From the IMG/VR virus record IMGVR_UViG_3300044802_000092, positions 1 to 58,252 of that record: 58,252 bases of DNA; one strand, 5' to 3'. The translations under genes and the position numbers were made by a program. Numbering within the stretch: the first letter of the stretch is position 1; each line of letters starts with the position of its first letter. This document shows positions 34,211 through 41,567 of the stretch, one piece after another. The stretch comes from a virus. The notes under the pieces were generated by a model. The model was given only the letters and a program-made list of their open reading frames with translations, was not told the origin of the DNA and searched no databases.

Positions 34211-34790
34211 GAATAGAGACGGAATACTGAATAACGCAAGGGCCTTGCTGAGGTACTTTCTTTGACGGCACGGGGGTTGGAATACTGGCGCCCGCCTCCC
34301 CCAGGAGGGACTATGAATGCCCGCCGGACGGGGCTCGAGAGGGGGTCGAGACTAGCAAGTACTTGCCAGCAGCTAGAAGCAACACCTTGCGTTGATTAAC
34401 TGAAATATCGCGATTAACTTGAGGCCCGTCCGACGGGGGCTGAAATACTCGTTTTCGGAAACATGAGGGGCACTGGCACGGGTAGTAGGTCCCTCCGCCC
34501 CCCGGGGGCGATAAAAACTTAACTTTGGTAAACATGCAGCCAAGGGGTGTCATGGAACATGCGTCTTGCTTCGGTCGAGGGCCTCTCGATGCCCGTCCCG
34601 CCGAAGTCTGTCTCGCCCCGGGGATCGCCCCGTGGCGCCTTGTCAACGTACCCCGAGTCTGCTAACCGTGGGCCTACTTTAGGGGGCCTCTTGGGGTGCA
34701 AGTTGGGGTCTCAGCAATAAATCGTTGGTTGTAATGGTGGCCCTCTACATCATCGCCTGGGGCCTGAAAATATGCTCGTATTCTGCTCTG
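34211..34790. other. Hairpin-rich non-coding interval
   Basis: This stretch has no supported gene. It contains many GC-rich short hairpins, for example CCCG-CCGGA-CGGG near 34320, CCCG-TCCGA-CGGG near 34425, CGCCCCC-GGGGGCG near 34500, GCAAGTACTTGC (34355-34366, a 12-bp palindrome) and several copies of similar stems. It lies between divergent early and late regions, so a replication origin or regulatory site is possible, but no iteron consensus beyond the neighbouring arrays is evident. Confidence 0.5.
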
Positions 34791-34990
34791 TTTCGTCTAG
34801 TTCCCGGCGACTGTTCCGGGGGTGTTTCGTCTATTTCCCGCTGCGGGTTTCGTCGATTTCCCTCCGTCTATTCCGGAGGTGTTTCGTCTAGTTCCCTCCG
34901 TCTATTCCGGAGGTGTTTCGTCTAGTTCCCTCCGTCTATTCCGGAGGTGTTTCGTCTAGTTCCCGTCTCGGGTCTCGTCTGTTTCATCCA
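34791..34990 (+). repeat. 34-bp tandem array with hairpin in each unit
   Basis: Units at 34791-34824, 34825-34847 (short), 34848-34881, 34882-34915, 34916-34949, 34950-34972 (short) and a degenerate one to about 34990. Each begins TTTCGTCTAGTT or close, then a stem: CCTCCG/CGGAGG in three units, CCCGG/CCGGG in the first, CCCG/CGGG in the short ones. The arms change but stay complementary, so the hairpin itself is kept. Non-coding, upstream of the early operon. Confidence 0.85.
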
Positions 34991-35047
34991 GTTCCCGGCT
35001 CCAGTGCCTTTTCGGCCCTCCCGCCCCTCATTTCGGGCGGTTCGGCC

Positions 35048-35077
35048 TTGACAGCACTAGAGCCGGTGTGGTAGACT
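35048..35077 (+). promoter_or_regulatory. Early promoter (TTGACA / TAGACT)
   Basis: TTGACA (35048-35053), 18-nt spacer ending CCGGTGTGG, then TAGACT (35072-35077). It has the TGTGG extension. It lies 119 bp upstream of the primase gene and follows the hairpin array. Confidence 0.65.
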
Positions 35078-35195
35078 GAGCGATGGTGGCGCCCCGGTCC
35101 AATGTTAACGGCGACATCAGTGATCAACTATACGCCGTCCGGCCTAGTGTACCACATCTCCGGCCCCGGCGCAATCCCCCTCAGGAGGCGGCCGT

Positions 35196-37448
35196 ATGTC
35201 CAACTCTTCTTCGCCTGACGTATTGGAAACCGTGCAGTGGGCACACCATAATGCTTTTACAATGGTCCCCCTTCTCCCTCGCACCAAGACCCCAATCTCT
35301 GGCGAGTACGCAAAACCCGGATACCTCTCTCCTCCCCCTTCTTATTGGTCCACTCACGACTGCGGCGTGGGGCTCGTCACCGGTCCGCAGTGTTCCTCTC
35401 CCGTGGACATCGACATAGACGGGGGGGATGCCGCCCGGCACTTTGCACGGCTGTTTCTTCCCTCAACTACGGCCGTGTTCGGCCGCAAGTCCAACCCGGC
35501 GTCCCATTGCCTCTACCTCGTGAAAGAACCGGCCTTCTCCAAGTTTGCTTTGTCTGACCCGGTCGACCGCTCTTGCATCATTGAGGCCCGAGGCGATGGC
35601 GGGCACCAAACCGCGCTCCCAGGCTCTATCCACCCCTCAGGTGAACAGATAGCGTGGGCGGCTTCTCCCCCTTCCTCTTTATCTCTTGTCGCCTCAGAGG
35701 CCCTCATCCGCGCTGTGCGCAAGGTGGCTCTCGCGGTCATCGTTTGCCGCCATATCTGGCAGCCGGGCTACCACAATGAGCCCTGTAAACACCTGTCCGG
35801 CATGTTCTACTACTCCGATTGGCCTGAGGCGGAGGCCGTGTCGTTCGTTCAAGCCGTTACCGAGTACCTCGGCGATACGGACTCTTCCCGCCTCCCCACC
35901 GTCCACCTCGCGTATGCGCGGGCAGAAAAAGGTCGCAAGATTACGGCGGGAGGAAAACTGCGCGAGCAGGTGGGCGAGCAGCTAGTGTCGGCCATTTTTT
36001 CCCTGATGGCCAGCCCCGGCCAGGAAGCTTTCACCAACAAACTGGCCGCGTACAACGAGCGTTTTGCTATTGTGAACTATGATGGCAACTTTCTCGTTGC
36101 TCAAACCGACACCCGGCCCGGCACTTTGCCTCAATTCATCCGCCGGAGCGACTTTCTTGCGTTCAACGCCCGCGACACGGTGTCCGGTCCGGACGGCAAG
36201 CTCCGGCGCTTCCCGGAGCTGTGGCTGGCTTCCCCTCGCGCCTGCAGATACCCGGTCGTCGACATGTTGCCGGGCGACGACGGGGCTTCCGGGGTGTTCA
36301 ACCTGTGGACAGGGTTCGCCATTCCCCCCGGCGAAGGTGAGTGTACGGCCTGGTTACAACTATGCCGTGTGGTGTGCGGAACGTCTGAGGGAATGGAGTG
36401 GCTGTTGGCCTGGCTGGCGGACATCGTGAACTCCCCTCAAGTAAAGCCGGGCACGGCGCCCGTGATAGTCGGCGAGCCGGGAGCAGGAAAGACCTCGCTG
36501 GTGGAGTATTTCGGTGAAATACTGGGAGAATATTACGTCCCGGTCACCCAGGACACCCATCTGGTAGGCAACTTCAACGCCCATCGGGCTACGGCCCTCC
36601 TCATTCACTCTGAAGAGGCCCTGTACGGCGGCGAGAAGAAACACCGGGGCATCATTAAGTCTCTCATCACCGACCGGTACCAGATGCTTGAGCGCAAGGG
36701 GGTAGACGCCAAGCGCATCAACAGCTTCTCGCGCCTCATTCTGTCATCTAACAACGCCAACCCCGCCCCAATTGAGCCGGGGGACAGGCGCTTTACCATT
36801 TTCGACATGGGTAAACTCAAGGCTTCCGAGGCGCTTCTTGCCGCTGTGCGGGACGAGCGGGCCAATAAAAACGGGCAGGCCGCACTACACCAGTTCCTAT
36901 CCCGGCTGTCCGCCCTTCCCGATTTATCCAGGGTTTCCCTCAAGACCGAAGCGGGGTTGGGCATAGCCGCCCGCAACTTAGAACCGCTTGATGTATTATG
37001 GTTGAACCTTCTCAACCAGGGCGAAGTGTTCCCAATGGAACTTAAGTGGTGCCAGCGCCCGGCGCCCACCGACGCCTCCGGGGACGAAGAAGAATTTCGC
37101 TGGCCTGAAGTTATCTCTACCGTTGCGCTGTACCGAATGTTTGAGATAAAACTAAAGAATCGGTGCCCCCCCGCTTGGGTGGCCATCGACATAGTCAAAA
37201 AACATTACTTCGGCGGGGGGGCCAAAGAAAAACACGCCCGTTTCGCGGTCCCTCCCTATGATGACATTACCATCGACAAGGCATGGCGGCAGGGACTGGG
37301 CGTCCGCCAGCGGGCGGTGGAGATCCCTCCGCTAGTGGCGTGCCGCCGCATGTTTGAAGAGTACGTCGGACAACCCGTCAATTGGGGTTCGGACGAACTA
37401 ATGCCAGACCTTCCACCTGCGAAAACCAACTACAAGCCGTCGTACTGA
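35196..37448 (+). CDS. Primase-polymerase and SF3-like helicase fusion (750 aa)
   Basis: Start ATG with AGGAGG 9-14 nt upstream. N-terminal primase-polymerase domain (about 1-190): VDIDIDGGDA with the acidic DxD at 71-75, PASHCLYLV with His104, and IIEARGDGGHQTALPGS. After a central linker, the C-terminal half has Walker A GEPGAGKTSLVEYF (about 426-439), then DTHLVGNFNAHRATALL and NANPAPIEPGDRRFT, the pattern of DUF5906-type phage helicases. It would prime and unwind DNA. Such fusions are common in plasmids and phages. The downstream genes follow in the same direction. Confidence 0.85.
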   Translation: MSNSSSPDVLETVQWAHHNAFTMVPLLPRTKTPISGEYAKPGYLSPPPSYWSTHDCGVGLVTGPQCSSPVDIDIDGGDAARHFARLFLPSTTAVFGRKSNPASHCLYLVKEPAFSKFALSDPVDRSCIIEARGDGGHQTALPGSIHPSGEQIAWAASPPSSLSLVASEALIRAVRKVALAVIVCRHIWQPGYHNEPCKHLSGMFYYSDWPEAEAVSFVQAVTEYLGDTDSSRLPTVHLAYARAEKGRKITAGGKLREQVGEQLVSAIFSLMASPGQEAFTNKLAAYNERFAIVNYDGNFLVAQTDTRPGTLPQFIRRSDFLAFNARDTVSGPDGKLRRFPELWLASPRACRYPVVDMLPGDDGASGVFNLWTGFAIPPGEGECTAWLQLCRVVCGTSEGMEWLLAWLADIVNSPQVKPGTAPVIVGEPGAGKTSLVEYFGEILGEYYVPVTQDTHLVGNFNAHRATALLIHSEEALYGGEKKHRGIIKSLITDRYQMLERKGVDAKRINSFSRLILSSNNANPAPIEPGDRRFTIFDMGKLKASEALLAAVRDERANKNGQAALHQFLSRLSALPDLSRVSLKTEAGLGIAARNLEPLDVLWLNLLNQGEVFPMELKWCQRPAPTDASGDEEEFRWPEVISTVALYRMFEIKLKNRCPPAWVAIDIVKKHYFGGGAKEKHARFAVPPYDDITIDKAWRQGLGVRQRAVEIPPLVACRRMFEEYVGQPVNWGSDELMPDLPPAKTNYKPSY

Positions 37449-37462
37449 ACAGGGGTAAACAA

Positions 37463-37684
37463 ATGGAAGAACACAACTTTATTACAACAACACTTGACAT
37501 GAATAAACGCGGTGTGACCATAATGATGTCAGATTTTTTGAGGCGAATAGCCGTACTTTTATGTGTCCTGGTGGCCGTAGCAGGAGGGCAGGTGCTAGAA
37601 ACCGGGAACGCGATGTTTTTAGCTGTGGTGTGTGTGATAGTCATTGTGTGGTTGATCGGCATGCCAACGAACGAGGACACTTGA
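37463..37684 (+). CDS. Small membrane protein (73 aa)
   Basis: Start at ATG 37463 is preferred over 37382, which would overlap the primase; AGGGG lies upstream. The C-terminal half has two hydrophobic segments: LRRIAVLLCVLVAVAGGQV and AMFLAVVCVIVIVWLIG, each long enough to cross the membrane. No family recognised. Could be a superinfection-exclusion or replication-anchor protein. The stop overlaps the next promoter. Confidence 0.5.
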   Translation: MEEHNFITTTLDMNKRGVTIMMSDFLRRIAVLLCVLVAVAGGQVLETGNAMFLAVVCVIVIVWLIGMPTNEDT

Positions 37685-37710
37685 CAAACCCCCGCTTCGT
37701 GTGTTAGGTT
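37681..37710 (+). promoter_or_regulatory. Promoter (TTGACA / TAGGTT)
   Basis: TTGACA (37681-37686) then an 18-nt spacer ending TGTGT and TAGGTT (37705-37710). It overlaps the stop codon of the membrane protein gene. Drives the 172-aa protein. Confidence 0.6.
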
Positions 37711-37746
37711 GTTGATTGTCAATAACTGTCAACACGGGAAAACGAC

Positions 37747-38265
37747 ATGGCAATCAAGATACACCACACACAGCGTGCACGGGCAAAGAAGTTCGGCATC
37801 GAGTTGAAGATCGAAGAAAATGAGGTGGTTGCTTACCGCAGAAGCAGGCCGCAGGCTTCGGGCGTCAATGCAAAGGCCGTACTGGAGGAAGCTATTAGTA
37901 TGATACCTTCTGCCGCCGTGGCTAAGCTCATCCGGCCCGCCCCAAAGAAAGAGGGAGAGGCCGAAGAAAACGAAAGCGACGGCGACAGCGGCAAGTCTAT
38001 CATTTCGAACCGGTATAAGGAGAAATACCGGTCCCACGAGATGAGCTGCGGAGACGACCTGTCAAATGCGATGGCGGAGCGGTTCACGGTTTTGGACTCT
38101 GAAGCCGGAGAAAGGCGGGTCGACCGGGCGGCGCTGCAGAGGTTTGCAGAAGCCAACGACATCTGGAAACCAGGCTATGTCCGCCTCAATTCCGGCCAGC
38201 TGAGGATGACGATTGGAAATCGGGTGCGCGGTTTGATGCGTAAAGACCTTGAAGTCAAGTGGTAG
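37747..38265 (+). CDS. Phage protein with conserved C-terminal DNA-binding-like domain (172 aa)
   Basis: N-terminal basic region, acidic linker (EGEAEENESDGDSG), then a C-terminal domain from about residue 82 (SIISNRYKEKYRSHEMSCGD) through RFAEANDIWKPGYVRLNSGQ to RMTIGNRVRGLMR. This domain occurs in many phage and plasmid proteins of unknown role. A second, shorter member is encoded at 40346-40693. A role in replication or regulation is a guess. Confidence 0.6.
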   Translation: MAIKIHHTQRARAKKFGIELKIEENEVVAYRRSRPQASGVNAKAVLEEAISMIPSAAVAKLIRPAPKKEGEAEENESDGDSGKSIISNRYKEKYRSHEMSCGDDLSNAMAERFTVLDSEAGERRVDRAALQRFAEANDIWKPGYVRLNSGQLRMTIGNRVRGLMRKDLEVKW

Positions 38266-38292
38266 TGGCTTGGGGCACGTTGCACCAAGCTT

Positions 38293-38331
38293 TGAGGGGG
38301 AGGGGACAGGACGTTCCTTCCCCCTCAGTTT
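38293..38331 (+). terminator. Terminator-like hairpin after the 172-aa gene
   Basis: TGAGGGGG (38293-38300) pairs with CCCCCTCA (38320-38327) and is followed by GTTTT. The loop of 19 nt contains further G/C that can pair. It lies between the 172-aa gene and the methyltransferase gene. Confidence 0.5.
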
Positions 38332-38346
38332 TAAGGGAAGGTTGGC

Positions 38347-39444
38347 ATGCAGTACGCAGCAGGCAAGGTTATTCAGGGCAAAAAGTGGCGAAAGACCATG
38401 TCCGGCATGGGCGATAGGTGGGTGGAACCCTTCGCCGGGGGACTGGGGGCATATCAACAAATAGCGCCGTCGTACGGGCGCGCTTTGATTTCCGACCTTT
38501 CGCCCGTTATACTAATGTGGGAGGCGGTGAGGAACGGGTGGCGGCCGGATGTAAGCACTCCTTTGACCAAAGAGTCCCACGCCGTTTACAAGCAGATCGC
38601 ATTCGGGGATGACCCGACACCTCAAGCGGTTTATGCTGTACACACTGGAAGTTTTAGGGGCAGCGCTACTGGAAGCTGGAGCCCGTCCGGCCCCCGGAGG
38701 GGAAGCAATTCCGGGTTGGCTAGACTGGAGGCGGTTGCGGATGTATTGCGCTCCGTGCCCACCGAAATCCGCCAGTGTGACTACAAAGATACACTATCTG
38801 ACTGTGGGCAGGGGGATGTAGTCTATTTGGACCCCCCATATTCTGCTTTAAATTATTGGATTAGGCCGCCGCTCTGTTCAGGCTTTGACGTTAACGAGAT
38901 GTTAAATATGGCTGAGGCCGCTGTGCTCCGGGGGGCGGTTGTGTTCATCAGCCACTACAACAATGAACTGGATACCAATAAGTGGCGGGCGGTTGAGTTA
39001 CACCTAGACCAGAGCCCCATGTTTGACGGGCAGAACCTTTCGGCCAAGCGCATTAACGAGTATTTGTACGTGGACATCCGCACCTTTTACCGGTTTGATT
39101 TTCGAGGCGACGATTCCCGCGTGAAAACGAACCGCCGGGCGGCGCAAACCTCTGTTAGACAAGATTTGTTGGCCCTCACCGGCGGGCGGTGTGAGGCCAC
39201 GGGGGAACTGTATCCCAAGTACCAGTTGGATTTGGTACACGGGCCGGGGTTTGAGTTTGTTAAAATGGGGGATTCCGATCCGGACTACTGTTATCTTGTA
39301 AACAAACTATTCCACGCAGCGCTGGACGCCCCGGAATCAGGAGTCACAATGTTGGACGGGATGTGGGTTGTACCAGAATGTTTTCGAGATCAAGAATGGG
39401 CGAAGAATACTCACGGAATGCGGGCGAAACGGTGCCGGAAATAG
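38347..39444 (+). CDS. D12-class DNA adenine methyltransferase (365 aa)
   Basis: Motif I EPFAGGLGAY near residues 27-36 (AdoMet binding) and motif IV YLDPPYSALNYW (about residue 160-171) define an N6-adenine methyltransferase of the Dam/D12 type. The final 110 residues are additional: RGDDSRVKTNRRAAQTSVRQ then GGRCEATGELYPKYQLDLVH, faintly like a small HNH module lacking some cysteines. Usual job is to methylate adenine against restriction or in regulation. In a genome where adenine may be replaced by 2-aminoadenine, its target is uncertain. Confidence 0.75.
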   Translation: MQYAAGKVIQGKKWRKTMSGMGDRWVEPFAGGLGAYQQIAPSYGRALISDLSPVILMWEAVRNGWRPDVSTPLTKESHAVYKQIAFGDDPTPQAVYAVHTGSFRGSATGSWSPSGPRRGSNSGLARLEAVADVLRSVPTEIRQCDYKDTLSDCGQGDVVYLDPPYSALNYWIRPPLCSGFDVNEMLNMAEAAVLRGAVVFISHYNNELDTNKWRAVELHLDQSPMFDGQNLSAKRINEYLYVDIRTFYRFDFRGDDSRVKTNRRAAQTSVRQDLLALTGGRCEATGELYPKYQLDLVHGPGFEFVKMGDSDPDYCYLVNKLFHAALDAPESGVTMLDGMWVVPECFRDQEWAKNTHGMRAKRCRK

Positions 39445-39566
39445 CTGAAACATTCGAGTAATACCCAGAGAATATTCGGGGAACGTAATTGTGTTTCCCG
39501 TTTTCCTTTCGGTTTCAGGCGGAGAAATCAAAAGGTCCTTCAACCCTCCGTCAACTGAGGTTCCAA

Positions 39567-40268
39567 ATGCGTTCTTGGGCAGTGGCGATTTTCCTGTCGG
39601 TCTTGGGCGGAACTAGTTTCCCCGCTCGCGCCGACTACAGACCGAGCTGGACAGAACCCGCACCGAAAACTCATAAAAAGCACCGCACACACAAGGTTGC
39701 CCGGCACAGCCGCAAAAAGCACCGCACACATAAGGCCACCCGGCACAGCCATAAAAAGCACCGCAGGTCTCGCGGGCGGCACGTTTCCTCTGCCCCCTAC
39801 TCCCACGTTCGTTCCCCTCAAGTTCCGCCCCCCTCCGGCGGCATGGTGACTATACCGACCGTGGCGGGGCGAATTACCGTTGCGCGCAGCCAGGCTCCCC
39901 ATTGGCAGGCCCTGATTGCGGACCTTGCCGCCGCAGGCTATCGCCCGCACCGTCTTGGCTGCTATGCTTCGGGTGGCCATGTGACCTATTCCCGCCATTA
40001 TGTGGGTGCGGCATGCGATTTTGATGGTTCTCTTTCTCGCAGCGCCTTCATGCGGAGCCAGACCGCCCATCGCATTATCGTCGCCCACGGTTTTCGCAAC
40101 GGTTGCAGCTTTGCCGTTCACGGGGTGCGCGATTGTGGCCACGTCGACGACGGGCGCGCCGGGCACCGGCACAACTGGTACACTCTCGGAATAAGAATGC
40201 CTCGCTTTGGCCACCGGCGGCGCGGCGTGCCTGATACCGGAATGGGGCTGGGAATGTGGCCCTTTTAG
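39567..40268 (+). CDS. Exported M15-type peptidase with basic repeats (233 aa)
   Basis: ATG at 39567 (MRSWAVAIFLSVLGGTSFPA) gives a signal peptide with cleavage near ARA-DY; GAGG is upstream. Residues about 28-75 hold three repeats of KKHRTHK/ARHSRKKHRTHK type. Then a peptidase domain: APHWQALIADLAAAGYRPHR, SRHYVGAACDFDG and HGVRDCGHVDDG; the His in HYVGAACDF and DCGH residues match the zinc site of D-Ala-D-Ala peptidases. It would cut peptidoglycan in the periplasm or form part of lysis, although it is in the early half. An in-frame ATG at 39489 lacks a good site. Confidence 0.65.
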   Translation: MRSWAVAIFLSVLGGTSFPARADYRPSWTEPAPKTHKKHRTHKVARHSRKKHRTHKATRHSHKKHRRSRGRHVSSAPYSHVRSPQVPPPSGGMVTIPTVAGRITVARSQAPHWQALIADLAAAGYRPHRLGCYASGGHVTYSRHYVGAACDFDGSLSRSAFMRSQTAHRIIVAHGFRNGCSFAVHGVRDCGHVDDGRAGHRHNWYTLGIRMPRFGHRRRGVPDTGMGLGMWPF

Positions 40269-40280
40269 GTTGTGTATTCC

Positions 40281-40320
40281 AGCCCGTGCCCTTGACGCCG
40301 GGCACGGGCTGTGTTTTTTT
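40281..40320 (+). terminator. Strong intrinsic terminator
   Basis: Perfect 11-bp stem AGCCCGTGCCC (40281-40291) with GGGCACGGGCT (40300-40310), 8-nt loop, followed by GTG and seven T (40314-40320). Ends the transcript of the exported peptidase. Confidence 0.9.
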
Positions 40321-40345
40321 GTATTAACACTCACAGGAGGTCCCC

Positions 40346-40693
40346 ATGACCAGCGAAGATTCTACATCCAGCACCATCATCGCCGATAAATATAGAGGCA
40401 ACTACCAGGCAGTCAAGTTCGCAAAGGGCGGCAAAAACTACACTTCCCGTATCTCTAGCGATTCCGTTGCCTACGGCCTGCTTGGGGCCGACGACGGGGA
40501 ATTGAGGGATGTGCTGGAAGAGAACGGTGCCATCGGGCAAATCGAAGGCAAGACATATCCGAATCAGGGCATGTTTCGCATGGCCGCCGGGGCAATTCTG
40601 CGCGGAAAACTTCGGCGTGGCGAGTCCATTAAGATCAAGGGCAAGATCGTCAAGACCCTCGACCAGCAAGTGAAGTCCCCGTTCATCGACTAA
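40346..40693 (+). CDS. Short paralogue of the 172-aa phage domain (115 aa)
   Basis: AGGAGG precedes the ATG. After a short Ser/Thr start comes STIIADKYRGNYQAVKF, a YGLLGADDGELRDVL segment and PNQGMFRMAAGAILRGKLRR, parallel to the C-terminal domain of the 37747-38265 protein. It lacks the basic N-terminus. It lies between two strong hairpins, so it is a separate unit. Role unknown. Confidence 0.6.
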   Translation: MTSEDSTSSTIIADKYRGNYQAVKFAKGGKNYTSRISSDSVAYGLLGADDGELRDVLEENGAIGQIEGKTYPNQGMFRMAAGAILRGKLRRGESIKIKGKIVKTLDQQVKSPFID

Positions 40694-40726
40694 GTTTCGT
40701 TCGATCTGCCGGTTGAATGAAATTAG

Positions 40727-40765
40727 GGCCGCTGGAATATACAGGTTTCGCCTGTTCCAGCGGCC
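40727..40765 (+). terminator. Terminator-like hairpin
   Basis: GGCCGCTGGAA (40727-40737) pairs with TTCCAGCGGCC (40755-40765), and inside it CAGG pairs with CCTG. The sequence after it is U/A-rich (TCTATATATTT). Probably ends the 115-aa gene's transcript. Confidence 0.65.
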
Positions 40766-40780
40766 TCTATATATTTGGGC

Positions 40781-40809
40781 TTGACGGCCGGACGCCGGTG
40801 TGGTAGAGT
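40781..40809 (+). promoter_or_regulatory. Promoter (TTGACG / TAGAGT)
   Basis: TTGACG (40781-40786), 17-nt spacer, TAGAGT (40804-40809) with TGTGG extension. Same consensus as the other phage promoters. It transcribes the hairpin leader at 40816-41148. Confidence 0.7.
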
Positions 40810-40817
40810 GTCCTTAA

Positions 40818-41125
40818 GGTCAGGGAGGCACGGATAGAGCCCCAGTCCAAGAAGCCGACCCTGACCGGCATATCGATTTTCGTGTTAGGGATTTCCTTGA
40901 ACACGAAAAGGTGTGGACCTGAGCTTCCTTGTTCCCTCAGGTCCACACTTCCCGTTTTCCGGTGCGGTGTTTTGACAGTTGACACCGCACAAACCGCCGG
41001 GCCAAGTATAGGCGCAGGCCCGGCGGCACTTATAGTTTGGCTGGCCCCGTATTCGGTCCCCCCGCTCGGAGCCAGTCTCAGGGCAGCTAGGTCTCTCGCG
41101 CCCCCGTGCCTCGGCCTAGCTGCCC
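40818..41125 (+). ncRNA. Candidate structured leader RNA with six or more hairpins
   Basis: Perfect arms in order: GGTCAGGG/CCCTGACC (40818-25/40859-66), TTTTCGTGTT/AACACGAAAA (40877-86/40900-09), 13-bp GTGTGGACCTGAG/CTCAGGTCCACAC (40911-23/40936-48), GTGCGGTGT/ACACCGCAC (40962-70/40982-90), CCGCCGGGCC/GGCCCGGCGG (40994-41003/41017-26), then GGGCAGCTAGG/CCTAGCTGCCC (41081-91/41115-25); a weaker CTGGC/GCCAG (41041-45/41071-75) lies between. Promoter just before, gene just after. No similar known RNA was recognised. Confidence 0.75.
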
Positions 41126-41148
41126 GCCCCCTTGATAGGACAGTTTGC

Positions 41149-41478
41149 GTGCCCATCGTGTATGTCCCCCACCCTGTAAAAAACGACATCAGCGCGGCCA
41201 AGCTGTGGGGCTCTCTAGTTTTCATAAATAAGGGGTACGTTTACCCGGATGCAATAGATGATATAACCGATTCCATAGCCAGCGAGGTTTTTGACAACCT
41301 CGCAAAAGCCGCAAATTCTTTTACCCCCTCAGATTACCTGCTCATTGCGGGCGACCACCTCCAGATCGTTCAGTTTAGCGCCTTGTTGGGTGCCCGGTTT
41401 CCCTCCTTTTGGGCACTTCGGTACTTGCCCCACGTATCCGCGTACATGTCAGTTAGGATTCACACCGTTTCCAGATAA
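41149..41478 (+). CDS. Conserved phage hypothetical protein (109 aa)
   Basis: An open frame extends back to 40882, but this part lies in the hairpin leader and reads as Pro/Ala/Ser-rich non-protein-like sequence. The preferred start is GTG 41149 (VPIVYVPHPVKNDISAAKLW), with AGGA upstream. KLWGSLVFINKGYVYPDAID and DYLLIAGDHLQIVQFSALLG resemble phage proteins encoded near DNA-replication genes. Function unknown. Confidence 0.6.
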   Translation: MPIVYVPHPVKNDISAAKLWGSLVFINKGYVYPDAIDDITDSIASEVFDNLAKAANSFTPSDYLLIAGDHLQIVQFSALLGARFPSFWALRYLPHVSAYMSVRIHTVSR

Positions 41479-41494
41479 ACAACAGGGTTGCGTC

Positions 41495-41523
41495 TTGACA
41501 GCCCTGTCGGGCTGTGCTACGGT
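41495..41523 (+). promoter_or_regulatory. Promoter (TTGACA / TACGGT)
   Basis: TTGACA (41495-41500), 17-nt spacer, TACGGT (41518-41523) with TGTGC extension. The spacer carries an inverted repeat AGCCC-TGTC-GGGCT (41500-41513). It is 45 bp before the next gene. Confidence 0.7.
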
Positions 41524-41567
41524 AAGGGTTAAGAGAGTCTTAACGGCGGCAAGTAAGGAGTACGGCG

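Noticed and set aside
34311-34646. 111-aa minus-strand ORF with CQCPSCF
   Set aside because: It lies in the hairpin-rich interval, has no ribosome site, low protein character and is read across several palindromes.
34791-34990. Possible CRISPR array
   Set aside because: Units are directly adjacent and have no unique spacers; hairpins change within units.
40882-41148. N-terminal extension of the 109-aa protein
   Set aside because: The sequence is accounted for by hairpin arms and has no protein-like character; GTG 41149 starts the conserved part.
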